Positions 44,517 to 56,349 of a stretch of DNA of 64,000 bases are shown here, piece by piece (position 1 is the stretch's first letter; each line of letters opens with the position of its first letter). The translations under genes were made by a program, and so were the position numbers. Below the pieces are notes generated by a model. The model saw nothing but the letters and a program-made list of their open reading frames with translations. It made no database searches and was not told the origin of the DNA. This DNA is from Hesperophylax magnus (Eukaryota > Arthropoda > Insecta > Trichoptera > Limnephilidae), in NCBI GenBank assembly GCA_026573805.1, contig JAIUSX010000117.1, positions 7,688,001 through 7,752,000 on the forward strand, read 5' to 3'.

Positions 44517-44924
44517 CAGGGTTTTCCAATAAGAGGTGTTATTTTGATATTCAATCGTAAAAGATCAATGGTTTCGTTACTTGTATGACACGTAGCGCCG
44601 TCTCGTTGAAAGTAAACGTTGTCCAGATCAATACCATCCAATTTTCGGCCAAGAAAAATCATTAATCATCTCTCGATAGCGCAATCTATTCACCGTAACT
44701 GTTGCTCCAGCCTCATTTTCGAAAAAGTAAGGTCCAATGACTCCGCCGGACCATAAACCGCACCAAACAGTCACACGTTGAGGATAGAGAGGCTTTTCAA
44801 CAATAACTCTTGGGTTTTCCGAGCCCCAGATGCGACAATTTTGCTTGTTGACGAAGCCACCGAGGTGGAAATGGGCCTCATCACTCAAGATGATTTGCAT
44901 TTGATTCACTCCCCAAAAACCCTG
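44517..44924 (-). mobile_element. mariner-like deletion derivative, copy 3 (408 bp)
   Basis: TA (44515-44516) then CAGGGTTTTCCAATAAGAGG. At the other end only AAAACCCTG of the inverted repeat remains before TA (44925-44926), joined directly to transposase sequence. Shorter than copies 1 and 2. Confidence 0.85.
44628..44910 (-). pseudogene. Truncated mariner-like transposase, copy 3
   Basis: The frame holds NQMQIILSDEAHFHLGGF (first catalytic Asp) and WCGLWSGGVIGPYFFENE, and stops after DFSWPKIGWY because of a frameshift. The second-Asp region persists downstream in another frame, and no third acidic residue is present. The open frame continues upstream across the element border into flanking DNA, which is accidental. 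Confidence 0.85.
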
Positions 44925-45028
44925 TATACATATATTATATTTAAATAAAGTACTTTGTTTAATAATCACGGGTTTTTTTATTAATTTTCACACATCTACC
45001 GGTTTCGCTTCAGTCAAGCTTTTCATAA

Positions 45029-45602
45029 TTAAAAACTAAAAACTAAGACAGAGAATGGGCTTATATATAGGAGAACAGAGGGAGACAGAATGTAACATAT
45101 AACGTAAGAGTATATAATAGATAGAGACAAAATACATGAAAGAGAAGACCAAATTGCTAATTGATATGTGTGTTAAATACAAATATGTCTGACCATTTAT
45201 TAAATAATCAAATCAACCTTTCTATACAAAAAAAACACACTTTATAGCCCCATATTTAATGTTTCCCACAATCCATTCCACTCCATAATATTATATATAT
45301 GTTACATTGTGTTTCTTATGCCCTTAAAATTTATTGTTATATTAATATTAATTAATTATTAGAATTAATTCTTGTAAAATTATTATTTTCTGTGATTCGT
45401 TATTATGTAAACTATAGCGTTTTTTCATTAACACACCCATGTACTGATTTCTCCCTCCCACATATCAATTAGCAATTTGGTCTTCTCTTTCATGTATTTT
45501 GTCTCGGTCTAGTATATACTCGTACATAATATGTTTTATTTTGTCTCCCTCTGTCGTCTTATATATAAGCCCATTATTTGTCTTAGTTTTTAGTTTTACC
45601 GT
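45029..45602. mobile_element. Long inverted repeat (arms about 140-150 bp)
   Basis: The left arm 45029-45178 (AAAAACTAAAAACTAAGACA to GACCAAATTGCTAATTGATA) is the near-complement of the right arm 45461-45602, with a spacer of about 280 bp. The left arm has ACCGGTTTCGCTTC just outside it. Probably a foldback or hairpin-type transposon; there is no ORF. Confidence 0.8.
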
Positions 45603-45604
45603 AT

Positions 45605-45817
45605 GAAAGCGGGTCGGTCTCGCAAACCGATACCCCTAGTGCTGGTCAATCTGACCAAAAACGATGAAAGAAAAAAAAATTCAATGAACTCACCTCGATC
45701 TTTCATCTGAAGATCCAGGTAGAGAGTCTACGCAACAAAACAAGAAAGGGGCAATGTTTTCGTTGCCAAGCACACGGGCACTCGGCAAATTGCTGCCACA
45801 GACTAGAGCGCTGTGTT
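45605..45817 (+). pseudogene. Jockey-like LINE ORF1 (gag-like) fragment
   Basis: Too short to stand out as an ORF. GRSRKPIPLVLVNLTKNDE and, after a frameshift, FNELTSIFHLKIQVESLRNK form the PRE_C2HC-type domain that precedes zinc knuckles in Jockey ORF1. KGQCFRCQAHGHSANCC is a knuckle of C-x2-C-x4-H-x4-C form. Cut off at 45817 by the inserted LINE tail. Confidence 0.65.
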
Positions 45818-46238
45818 AATAATAATAATAATAATAATAATAATTGTTTATTCCAAAGTGTGGGGAGGTGAGTGCAATCCCCACACATTCCATAAAATAT
45901 AACTACAATGTTATATACAGAGATAAGTAAGTACAAATAAAATAAAATATGAAATGTAAGTTTGATAAAACAAATAAAACATAAGAAAAAGTAAAAGGAA
46001 ATATATAGAATAGAGAGTGATATCATAAAACATTTACATTTCTTGTAAGCTTATTGGTATATCGGAGCGATAATTATGGGGGCCAATATTTTTCTCCAAT
46101 GTTTTTCGATGCTCGATCTCAGGATCGGGCGGGATTCTATGATGAGGACGTTTCTGGAGTTGTTGATCCTTCCCCTCGTTCCTGCTACCCTGGTTCTCAT
46201 TAGGGCTGCAAAGCCGGGAAATCTCCCCTCCATATTAT
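45817..46238 (-). mobile_element. 3' end of a LINE with (TTA)n tail
   Basis: Plus-strand (AAT)n at 45817-45841 is the complement of a TTA-repeat tail, preceded on the minus strand by AATAAACAATTATTATT. The minus frame 46233-46051 (MEGRFPGFAALMRTRVAGTR) is probably the end of its ORF2. It is inserted between the gag fragment and the satellite. (TTA)n-type tails are known from I-clade and some other LINEs. Confidence 0.6.
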
Positions 46239-49200
46239 TAAAGCGAAATCAGTCATAAAATCTGCAAAAACCTGCATTTATGGAAAAATCATCATTCTTA
46301 TGGGCACCATTTGAAGACTTGGGTTCGGTCATAAAAATGCATTTTTTCAGGTTCTATGGTACCAAAAGGGCAACAATTTTGGAAACATTGTAAGAATATT
46401 AAAAGAAAGCGAAATCAGTCATAAAATCTGCAAAATTGCATTTATGGAAAAAAAATATTCTTATGGGTACTATTTGAAGATTTGGGTTCGGTCATTAAAA
46501 TCCATTTATTCATGTTCTACGGTACCAAAGGAGCTGAAATTTTTAATTCGAGAAAATAATCATGGTCCAAAAAGAAATCACTCAAGTAATCTGCAAATTG
46601 TTGCATTTATGGAAAAATCATCATTCTTATGGGCACTGTTGCAAGACTTAGGTTCGGATTTAAAAAGTCATTTCTTCAGGATCTATGGTACCAAACGGGC
46701 AAAACTTTTGGAAACATTGTAAGAATATTATAACAAAAGCGAAATCAGTCATAAAATCTGCAAAAAATTGCATTTATGGATATATCATCATTCTTATGGG
46801 CACTATTTGGAGACTTGGGTTCGGTCATTAAAATTAATTTTTTCAGGTTCTATGGTATTAAATGGGCCGAAATTTTAAATTCGAGATAATAATCATGGTC
46901 CAAAAAGAAATCACTCACGTAATCTGCAAAAAGTTGCATTTATGGAAAAATCATCATTCTTATGGGCACTGTTGCAAGACTTGGGTTCGGATTTTAAAAG
47001 TCATTTCTTCAGGATCTATGGTACCAAACGGGCAAAACTTTTGGAAACATTGAAAGAATATTATAACAAAACGAAATCAGTCAAAAAATTTGCAAAAAAT
47101 TGCATTAATGGATAAATCATCATTCATATGGGCACTGTTTGAAGACTTGGGTTCGGACATTAAAATCCATTTTTTCAGGCTCTATGGTACCAAACGGGCA
47201 AAACTTTTGGAAACATTATAAGAATATTATAACAAAGCGAAATCAGTCATAAAATCTGCAAAAAGTTGGATTAATGGATAAATCATAATTCTTATGGGCA
47301 CTATTTGAAGACTTAGGTTCGGTCATTAAAATGCATTTTTTCAGGTTCTATGGTACCAAATGGGCTGAAATTTTAAATTCGAGATATTAATCATGGTTCA
47401 AAAAGAAATCAGTCACAAAATCTGCAAAAGGTTGCATTCCTGAAAAAATCATAATTTTTCTGGGCACTATTTGAAGACTTGGGTTCGGACATAAAAATCA
47501 ATTTTTTCAGGCTCTATGGTACCAAATGGGCAAATATTATGGAAACATTGTATGAATATTAAAACAAAGCGAAATCAGTCAAAAAATCTGCAAAAAGTTG
47601 CATTTATGGAGAAATCATTATTCTTATAGGCACTATTTGAAGCCTTGGGTTCGGTTATTAAATTCCATTTTTTCAGGTTCTATGATACCACATGGGCTGA
47701 AATTTTAAATTCGAGATATTAATCATGGTCCAAAAAGAAATAAATCACAAAATATGCAAAAAGTTGAATTTCTGATAAAATCAAAATTCTTATTGGCACT
47801 ATTTGAAGACTTGGGTTCGGACATTAAAATCTATTTTTAGAGCTCTATGGTAGCAAATGGGTAAAATATTTGAAATCATTGTTGGAATATTAAAACAAAA
47901 TAAAATCAGTCACAAAATCGGCAAAAAGTTGCATTTCTGAAAAAATCATCATTCTTATAGGCACTACTTGAAGACTTGGGTCCGGTCAGTAAAATCCAGT
48001 GTTTCAGGTTCTATGATACCAAATGGGCAGAAATTTTAAATTCGAGATAATATTCATGGTCCAAAAAGATATCACTCACAAAATCTGCAAAAAAATGAAT
48101 TTATGGAAAAATCATCATTCTTATGGGCACTATTTGAAGACTTGGGTTCGGACATAAAAAAATAATTTTTCTAGGCATTATGGTACCAAATGAGCGAAAA
48201 ATTTCGAAACATTGTAATAATATATAAACAAAGTGAAATCAGTCACAAAATCTCCAAAAAGTTGCATTTCTGAAAAAATCAGAAATCTTATGGGCACTAT
48301 TTGAAGCCTTGGGTTCGGTAATTAAATTCCATTTTTTCAGGTTCTATGATACTTCATGGGCCGAAATTTTAAATTCGAGATTATTAATCATGGTTCAAAA
48401 AGAAATCCCTAACAAAATCTGCAAAAAGTTGCATTTATGGAAAAATCATCATTCTTATAGGCCCTATTTGAAGACTTGGGTTCGCACATAAAAATCAATT
48501 TTTTCAGGCTCTATAGGCAAAAATTATGGAAACATTGTAAGAATATTAAAACAAAGCGAAATCAGTGACAAAATCTGCAAAAAGTTGCATTTATGGAGAA
48601 ATCATTATTCTTATAGGCACTATTTAAAGCCTTGGGTTTGGTCATTAAATTCCATTTTTTCAGGTTCTATGGTACCAAATGGGCTAAAATTTTAAATTCG
48701 AGATAAAATTCATGGTACAAAAATAAATCAGTCACAAAATCTGCAAAAGGTTGCATTTCTGAAAAAATCATAATTCTTATTGGCACTTTTTGAAGACTTG
48801 GGTTCGGACATTAAAATCTATTTTACAAGCTCTGTGGTACCAAATGGGTTAAAATTTTGAAATCATTGTAAGAATATTAAAACAAATTGAAATCAGTCAC
48901 AAAATCGGCAAAAAGTTGCATTTCTGAAAAAATCATAATTCTTATGGGCACTATTTGAAGCCTTGGGTTCGGTCATTAAATTCCATTTTTTCAGGTTCTA
49001 TGGTACCAAATGGGCTGAAATTTTAAATTCGAGATATTAATCATGGTCCAAAAAGAAATCAGTCACAACATATGCAAAAAGTTGAATTTCTGATAAAATC
49101 ATAATTCTTATTGGCACTATTTGAAGACTTGGGTTCGGACATTAAAATCTATTTTTCAAGCTCTGTGGTACCAAATGGGTATTAAATTTGAAATCATTGT

Positions 49201-52200
49201 AAGATTATTAAAACAAAGTGAAATCAGTCACAAAATCCGCAAAAAGTAGCATTTCTGAAAAAATCATCATTTTTATAGGCACCACTTGAAGACTTGGGTT
49301 CGGTCAGTAAAAACCATTTTTTCAGGTTCTATGATACCAAAGGGGTTTAAATTTTAAATCTGAGATGATAATCATGGTCCCAAAAGAATTCACTCACAAA
49401 ATCTGCAAAAAGTTGCTAATATGAAAAAATCATAATTCTTATGGGCACTATTTAAAGACTTGGGTTCGGACATAAAAATCCATTTTCTCAGGTTCTATGG
49501 TACCAAATGGGCTGAAATTTTAAATTCGAGATATTAATCATGGTCCAAAAAGAAATCAGTTACAAAATATGCAAAATGTTGAATTTCTGAAAAAAATCAT
49601 AATTCTTATTGGCACTAATTGAAGGCTTTGGTTCGGACATTTAAATCTATTTTTCAAGCTCTATGGTACCAAATGGGTAAAAAATTTGAAATCATTGTAA
49701 GAATATTAAAACAACGTGAAATCAGTCACAAAATCGGCAAAAATAGCAATTCTGAAAAAATCATTATTCTTATGGGCATTATTCGAAGACTTGTGTTCCG
49801 AAATTATATTCATTTAGACTTGGGTTCGCACATAAAAATCAATTTTTTCAGGCTCTATGGTACCAAATGGGCAAAAATGTTGGAAACATTGTAAGAATAT
49901 AAAAACAAAGCGAAATCAGTCACAAAATCAGCAAAAAGTTGCATTTCTGAAAAAATCATTATTCTTATGGGCATTATTTGAAGACTTTTGTTCCGAAATT
50001 ATATTCAATTTTTTCAGGTTCTATGGTACCACATGGGCTGATATTTTAAATTCGAGATATTACTCATGGTCCAAAAAGAAATCACTCACAAAATCTGCAA
50101 AAAGTTTTATTTATGGAAAAAACATAATTCTTATGGGCACTATTTGAAGACTTGTGTTCGGACATTAAAATCTATTTTTCAAGCTCTATGGTACCAAATG
50201 GGTAAAGAATTTGAAATCATTGTAAGAATATTAAAACAAAGTGAAATCAGTCACAAAATCTGCAAAAAGTTGCATTTCTGAAAAAATCATTATTCTTATG
50301 GGCATTATTTGAAGACTTGGGTTCCGAAATTAAATTCCATTTTTTCAGGTTCTATGGTACCAAATGGGCTGAAATTTTAAATTCGAGATAATAATCAATG
50401 TCCAACAAGAAATCAGTCACAAAATATGCAAAAAAGGTGAATTTCTGAAAAAATCATAATTCTTATTGGCACTATTTGAAGACTTGGGTTCGGACATTAA
50501 AATCTATTTTTCAAGCTCTGTGGTACCAAATGGGTAATAAATTTGAAATCTTTGTAAGAATATTCAAACAATGTGAAATCAGTCACAAAATCGGCAAAAA
50601 GTAGCATTTCTGAAAAAATCATCATTCTTATAGGCACCCCTTGAAGACTTGCGTTCGGTCATTAAAATCCATTTTTTCAGGTTCTATGATACCAAATGGG
50701 TTCAAATTTGAGATGATAATCATGGTTCAAAAAGAAATCAGTCACAAAATCTGCAAAAGGTTGCATTCCTGAAAAAATCATAATTTTTCTGGGCACTATT
50801 TGAAGACTTGGGTTCGGACATAAAAATCAATTTTTTCAGGCTCTATGGTACCAAATGGGCAAATATTATGGAAACATTGTATGAATATTAAATCAAAGCG
50901 AAATCAGACAAAAAATCTGCAAAAAGTTGCATTTATGGAGAAATCATTATTCTTATAGGCACTATTTGAAGCCTTGGGTTCGGTTATTAAATTCCATTTT
51001 TTCAGGTTCTATGATACCACATGGGCTGAAATTTTAAATTCGAGATATTAATCATGGTCCAAAAAGAAATAAATCACAAAATATGCAAAAAGTTGAATTT
51101 CTGATAAAATCAAAATTCTTATTGGCACTATTTGAAGACTTGGGTTCGGACATTAAAATCTATTTTTCAAGCTCTGTGGTACCAAATGGGTATTAAATTT
51201 GAAATCATTGTAAGATTATTAAAACAAAGTGAAATCAGTCACAAAATCCGCAAAAAGTAGCATTTCTGAAAAAATCATCATTCTTATAGGCACCACTTGA
51301 AGACTTGGGTTCGGTCAGTAAAAACCATTTTTTCAGGTTCTATGATACCAAAGGGGTTTAAATTTTAAATCTGAGATGATAATCATGGTCCCAAAAGAAT
51401 TCACTCACAAAATCTGCAAAAAGTTGCTAATATGAAAAAATCATAATTCTTATGGGCACTATTTAAAGACTTGGGTTCGGACATAAAAATCCATTTTCTC
51501 AGGTTCTATGGTACCAAATGGGCTGAAATTTTAAATTCGAGATATTAATCATGGTCCAAAAATATGCAAAATGTTGAATTTCTGAAAAAAATCATAATTC
51601 TTATTGGCACTAATTGAAGGCTTTGGTTCGGACATTTAAATCTATTTTTCAAGCTCTATGGTACCAAATGGGTAAAAAATTTGAAATCATTGTAAGAATA
51701 TTAAAACAACGTGAAATCAGTCACAAAATCGGCAAAAATAGCAATTCTGAAAAAATCATTATTCTTATGGGCATTTTTCGAAGACTTGTGTTCCGAAATT
51801 ATATTCATTTAGACTTGGGTTCGCACATAAAAATCAATTTTTTCAGGCTCTATGGTACCAAATGGGCAAAAATTATGGAAACATTGTCAGAATATTAAAA
51901 CAAAGCGAAATCAGTCAAAAAATCTGCAAAAAGTTGCATTTATGGAGAAATCATTATTCTTATAGGCACTATTTAAAGCCTTGGGTTCGGTCATTAAATT
52001 CCATTTTTTCAGGTTCTATGATATCAAATGGGCAGAAATTTTAAATTCGAGATAATATTCATGGTCCAAAAAGAAATCACTCACAAAATCTGCAAAAAGT
52101 TGAATTTATGGAAAAATCATCATTCTTATGGGCACTATTTCAGGAGTTGGGTTTGGACATATAAATATATTTTTTCAGGTGCTATGATACCAAATGGGTA

Positions 52201-54523
52201 GAAATTTTAAATCTGAGATAATAATCATGGTCCCAAAAGAAATCACTCACAAAATCTGCAAAAAGTTTCTTTTCTGTAAAATCCAGTTTTTCAGGTTCTA
52301 TGATACCAAATGGGCTAAAATTTTAATATCGAGATAATATTCATGGTCAAAAAAGAAATCACTCACAAAATCTGCAAAAAGTTTCATTTATAGAAAAATC
52401 ATCATTCTTATAGGCACTATTTGAAGACTGTTGATTCGAAATTATATTCCATTTTTTCAGGTTCTATGGAACCAAATGGGCTAAAATTTGAAATTCAAGA
52501 TAATATTCATGGTCCAAAAAGAAATCAGTCACAAAATCTCCAAAAAGTTGCATTTCTGAAAAAATCATAAATCTTATGGGCACTATTTGAAGCCTTGGGT
52601 TCGGTCATTAAATTCCAGTTTTTCCAAATGGGCTAAAATTTTAATATCGAGATAATATTCATGGTCCAAAAAGAAATCACTCACAAAATCTGCAAAAAGT
52701 TTCATTTATAGAAAAATCATCATTCTTATAGGCACTATTTGAAGACTGTTGATTCGAAATTATATTCCATTTTTTCAGGTTCTATGGTACCAAATGGGCA
52801 GAAATTTTAAATTCGAGATATTAATCATGGTCCAAAAAGAAATCACTCACAAAATCTGCAAACAGTTGCTTTTCTGAAAAAATCATAATTCTTATGGGCA
52901 CTATTTGAAGACTTGGGTTTGGACATAAAAATCAATTTTTTCAGGCTCTATGGTACCAAATGGGCAAAAATGTTGGAAACATTGTAAGAATATAAAAACA
53001 AAGCGAAATCAGTCACAAAATCAGCAAAAAGTTGCATTTCTGAAAAAATCATTATTCTTATGGGCATTATTTGAAGACTTTTGTTCCGATATTATATTCC
53101 ATTTTTTCAGGTTCTATGGTACCACATGGGCTGATATTTTAAATTCGAGATATTACTCATGGTCCAAAAAGAAATCACTCACAAAATCTGCAAAAAGTTT
53201 TATTTATGGAAAAAACATAATTCTTATGGGCACTATTTGAAGACTTGTGTTCGGACATTAAAATCTATTTTTCAAGCTCTATGGTACCAAATGGGTAAAG
53301 AATTTGAAATCATTGTAAGAATATTAAAACAAAGTGAAATCAGTCACAAAATCTGCAAAAAGTTGCTTTTCTGAAAAAATCATTATTCTTATGGGCATTA
53401 TTTGAAGACTTGGGTTCCGAAATTAAATTCCATTTTTTCAGGTTCTATGGTACCAAATGGGCTGAAATTTTAAATTCGAGATAATAATCAATGTCCAACA
53501 AGAAATCAGTCACAAAATATGCAAAAAAGGTGAATTTCTGAAAAAATCATAATTCTTATTGGCACTATTTGAAGACTTGGGTTCGGACATTAAAATCTAT
53601 TTTTCAAGCTCTGTGGTACCAAATGGGTAATAAATTTGAAATCTTTGTAAGAATATTCAAACAATGTGAAATCAGTCACAAAATCGGCAAAAAGTAGCAT
53701 TTCTGAAAAAATCATCATTCTTATAGGCACCCCTTGAAGACTTGCGTTCGGTCATTAAAATCCATTTTTTCAGGTTCTATGATACCAAATGGGTTCAAAT
53801 TTGAGATGATAATCATGGTCCGAAAAGAAATCACTCACAAAATCTGCCAAAAGTTGCTTTTCTGAAAAAATCATAATTCTTATGGGCACTATTTGAAGCC
53901 TTGGGTTCGGTAATTAAATTCCATTTTTTCAGGTTCTATGATACTTCATGGGCCGAAATTTTAAATTCGAGATTATTAATCATGGTTCAAAAAGAAATCC
54001 CTAACAAAATCTGCAAAAAGTTGCATTTATGGAAAAATCATCATTCTTATAGGCCCTATTTGAAGACTTGGGTTCGCACATAAAAATCAATTTTTTCAGG
54101 CTCTATAGGCAAAAATTATGGAAACATTGTAAGAATATTAAAACAAAGCGAAATCAGTGACAAAATCTGCAAAAAGTTGCATTTATGGAGAAATCATTAT
54201 TCTTATAGGCACTATTTAAAGCCTTGGGTTCGGTCATTAAATTCCATTTTTTCAGGTTCTATGGTACCAAATGGGTAAAATTTTACATCCGAGATAATAT
54301 TCATGGTCCAAAAAGAAATCAGTCACAAAATCTGCAAAATGTTGCATTTATTGAAAAATCATCATTCTTATGGGCACTATTTGAAGGCTTGGGTTCGGAC
54401 ATAAAAATCAATTTTTTTAGGCTCTATGGTACCAAATGGGTAATAATTGTGAAAATTGTAAGAATATTAAAACAAAGCGACATCAATCACAAAATCTGCA
54501 AAAAGTTGCATTTCTCAAAAAAT
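46239..54523 (+). repeat. 166-bp satellite, alternating A/B monomers, about 50 copies
   Basis: Each monomer contains CACAAAATCTGCAAAAAGTT, TCTTATGGGCACTATTTGAA, GACTTGGGTTCGG, TTTTTTCAGG and TCTATGGTACCAAATGGG. Two types differ in their last 40 bases: A ends with TTTTAAATTCGAGATATTAA and CATGGTCCAAAAA; B ends with GGAAACATTGTAAGAATATT and AAAACAAAGC. Both are about 166 bp and they often alternate, giving dimers of about 332 bp. Larger blocks recur at about 2.0, 3.09, 3.33 and 5.59 kb. Most monomers contain a GGTACC site. Open frames inside are by-products. Confidence 0.96.
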
Positions 54524-54845
54524 TGTAGCGTCGATATTAATCCATTGAATAATTAATAATAAAACGCTCGACCTACTTAGGTACGTACTTGCTAATTGCT
54601 ACTTAGGTACGTATTTGCAGCCGAAATCAAAACAAAGCAACCTACCTGTTTCAAGACCTACTTGCATACTCGCGACAATACTAACGCGCACTCAGTCCGG
54701 GATACTACGAGAACTCGCCAGAAGGTTCGAGTCTACGGCCTATGCTTAATCGCCGCAATGTCGAAGGTTCCCGAAACACACAGTCCGAGCGAGTGGCCTC
54801 GATTTAATTGCAATTTACTACCTACTGTCGCCATCGGCCGGGTAG

Positions 54846-54882
54846 TATAAATAAGCCCGACGCAGCGAGCCAGCCAGTCAGT
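54846..54882 (+). promoter_or_regulatory. LTR core promoter
   Basis: TATAAATA at 54846-54853 and TCAGTCAGTCAT starting at 54878, which provides the arthropod initiator TCAGT with its A 34 bases from the TATA box. Confidence 0.6.
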
Positions 54883-55140
54883 CAGTCATAATTTTGCCGC
54901 CAGTCTACAAGGCTCAACGAGTGATCACCCGCGCTAATCTTACTAGCGCAAAGGACAACATTCCCGGCTTCGCCCGTACAATCATGGACTCTATCGGGAC
55001 ATCATCATAGCGCCTCGGCCACGTCCGCGGCCAGCGCTACTCGGATTACAAGCGCCCTGGTTCCAGCGTCTCTGACCAGCGCTTCTTCCACGCAACCATG
55101 ACCACCACGAGGACACGCAGCATCCTCACTGGTCACGCCG

Positions 55141-55676
55141 TTCCCGTTCAACTGCCCACAAGGTCCGTCGCACCTTCGGTCGTCTCGTCAGCACTGGAGT
55201 GCCTGAAGACCTACGTTCTTCGCCAGTGCCTGACCTCCATCGAGTCCCGGTCACCAGCGCCCGGCGTCGACTCACTGACCCGCGCTTGACCTGCCAACAC
55301 ATCACAGCAGCAACCGGAGTATTCTACATCAGTCCTTCATCATCTCCTTGTCACGGCTACTGACTCACCAATAAACACATGTGACCTTCACAACTTTCTT
55401 TCATTTCGTTCCCGTTCAACTGCCCACAAGGTCCGTCGCACCTTCGGTCGTCTCGTCAGCACTGGAGTGCCTGAAGACCTACGTTCTTCGCCAGTGCCTG
55501 ACCTCCATCGAGTCCCGGTCACCAGCACCCGGCGTCGACTCACTGACCCGCGCTTGACCTGCCAACACATCACAGCAGCAACCGGAGTATTCTACATCAG
55601 TCCTTCATCATCTCCTTGTCACGGCTACTGACTCACCAATAAACACATGTGACCTTCACAACTTTCTTTCATTTCG
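55141..55676 (+). repeat. Tandem duplication, 268 bp x 2
   Basis: 55141-55408 and 55409-55676 are almost identical (TTCCCGTTCAACTGCCCACA to CTTTCTTTCATTTCG). Each contains CACCAATAAACACATGTG, so the polyadenylation region of the LTR is duplicated. The short frames on either strand are not supported as genes. Confidence 0.95.
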
Positions 55677-55700
55677 TGCCTCACCATCGATCCCGATTCG

Positions 55701-55765
55701 ATTTTTTAATAAATAAGCTTTATTGACTGAAAATTTTACATTTTTTTTTTTTTAGACAATGTATA
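55701..55765 (-). mobile_element. Short 3' end of the 56-kb LINE family, inverted
   Basis: The complement reads CATTGTCTAAAAA, TGTAAAATTTTCAGTCAAT and AAAGCTTATTTATT, matching 60903-60960 of the plus-strand LINE. A short T run at 55701-55706 represents its tail. Only about 60 bp are present. Confidence 0.8.
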
Positions 55766-56052
55766 AATAAAACTTTTTGCAGATTTTGTGAGTGATTTCT
55801 TTTTGGACCATGAATATTATCTCGATATTAAAATTTGAACCCATTTGGTACCATAGAACATGAGAAAATGGATTTTAATGTCCGAACCCAAGTCTTCAAA
55901 TAGTGCCCATAAGAATTATGATTTTTTCAGAAAAGCAACTTTTTGCAGATTTTGTGAGTGATTTCTTTTTGGACCATGAATATTATCTCGTAATTAAAAT
56001 TTCAGCCCATTTGGTACCATAGAACCCGAAAAAATGGAATTTAATTTCGGAA
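55766..56052 (-). repeat. Inverted block of the 166-bp satellite
   Basis: ACTTTTTGCAGATTTTGTGA, GGACCATGAATATTATCTCG and ATTTGGTACCATAGAAC are the complement of satellite A monomers. The block is under two monomers long. It ends TTTAATTTCGGAAC at 56052, where the LINE 5' region begins. Confidence 0.92.
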
Positions 56053-56349
56053 CAATCTTTAATAATTCCGCCGGAAGAAAAAACTATATCGTAGTAAAAA
56101 ACAATTTAAGTTTTTCACGTGGTAGTGTTCTCCCGTGTTTTTTTAACATTTAACCATTGATTTTTTAATATTATAAACAATTGATTTCACTGTTTACCAA
56201 ACCGAAGTGTTGTGTACAACGTATCAAGTGCGCGGATTGGACGATTAATTATGAGCTCACTTCTCAAGGCTCCTATTGGTTGCGATTGTGCTGCGAATCA
56301 GTGATACCTATTGTTTACAATCGAAACTGTCAATATAAATTCAAAAACA

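Larger units (their letters stand above)
54524..55700 (+). mobile_element. LTR-like insertion in the satellite, with internal 268-bp duplication
   Basis: Begins TGTAGCGTCGATATTAATCC immediately after satellite sequence. It has a core promoter at 54846-54882, is GC-rich downstream, and carries AATAAA twice (55370 and 55638). The order TATA, start site, AATAAA is that of an LTR. No gag or pol follows. The right end is uncertain because a LINE tail begins at 55701; PBS and target duplication were not found. Confidence 0.6.

Noticed and set aside
46444..54556. Many open frames of 60-110 codons, several repeated word for word, in the satellite
   Set aside because: They share the period of the 166-bp satellite and its dimers, begin and end at arbitrary places in monomers, and have no domain. 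They are by-products of a stop-poor strand in repeated DNA.
55098..55573. Short GC-rich frames on both strands in the LTR
   Set aside because: They lie in a 268-bp duplicated non-coding LTR segment and occur in both copies; the lack of stops reflects GC content.
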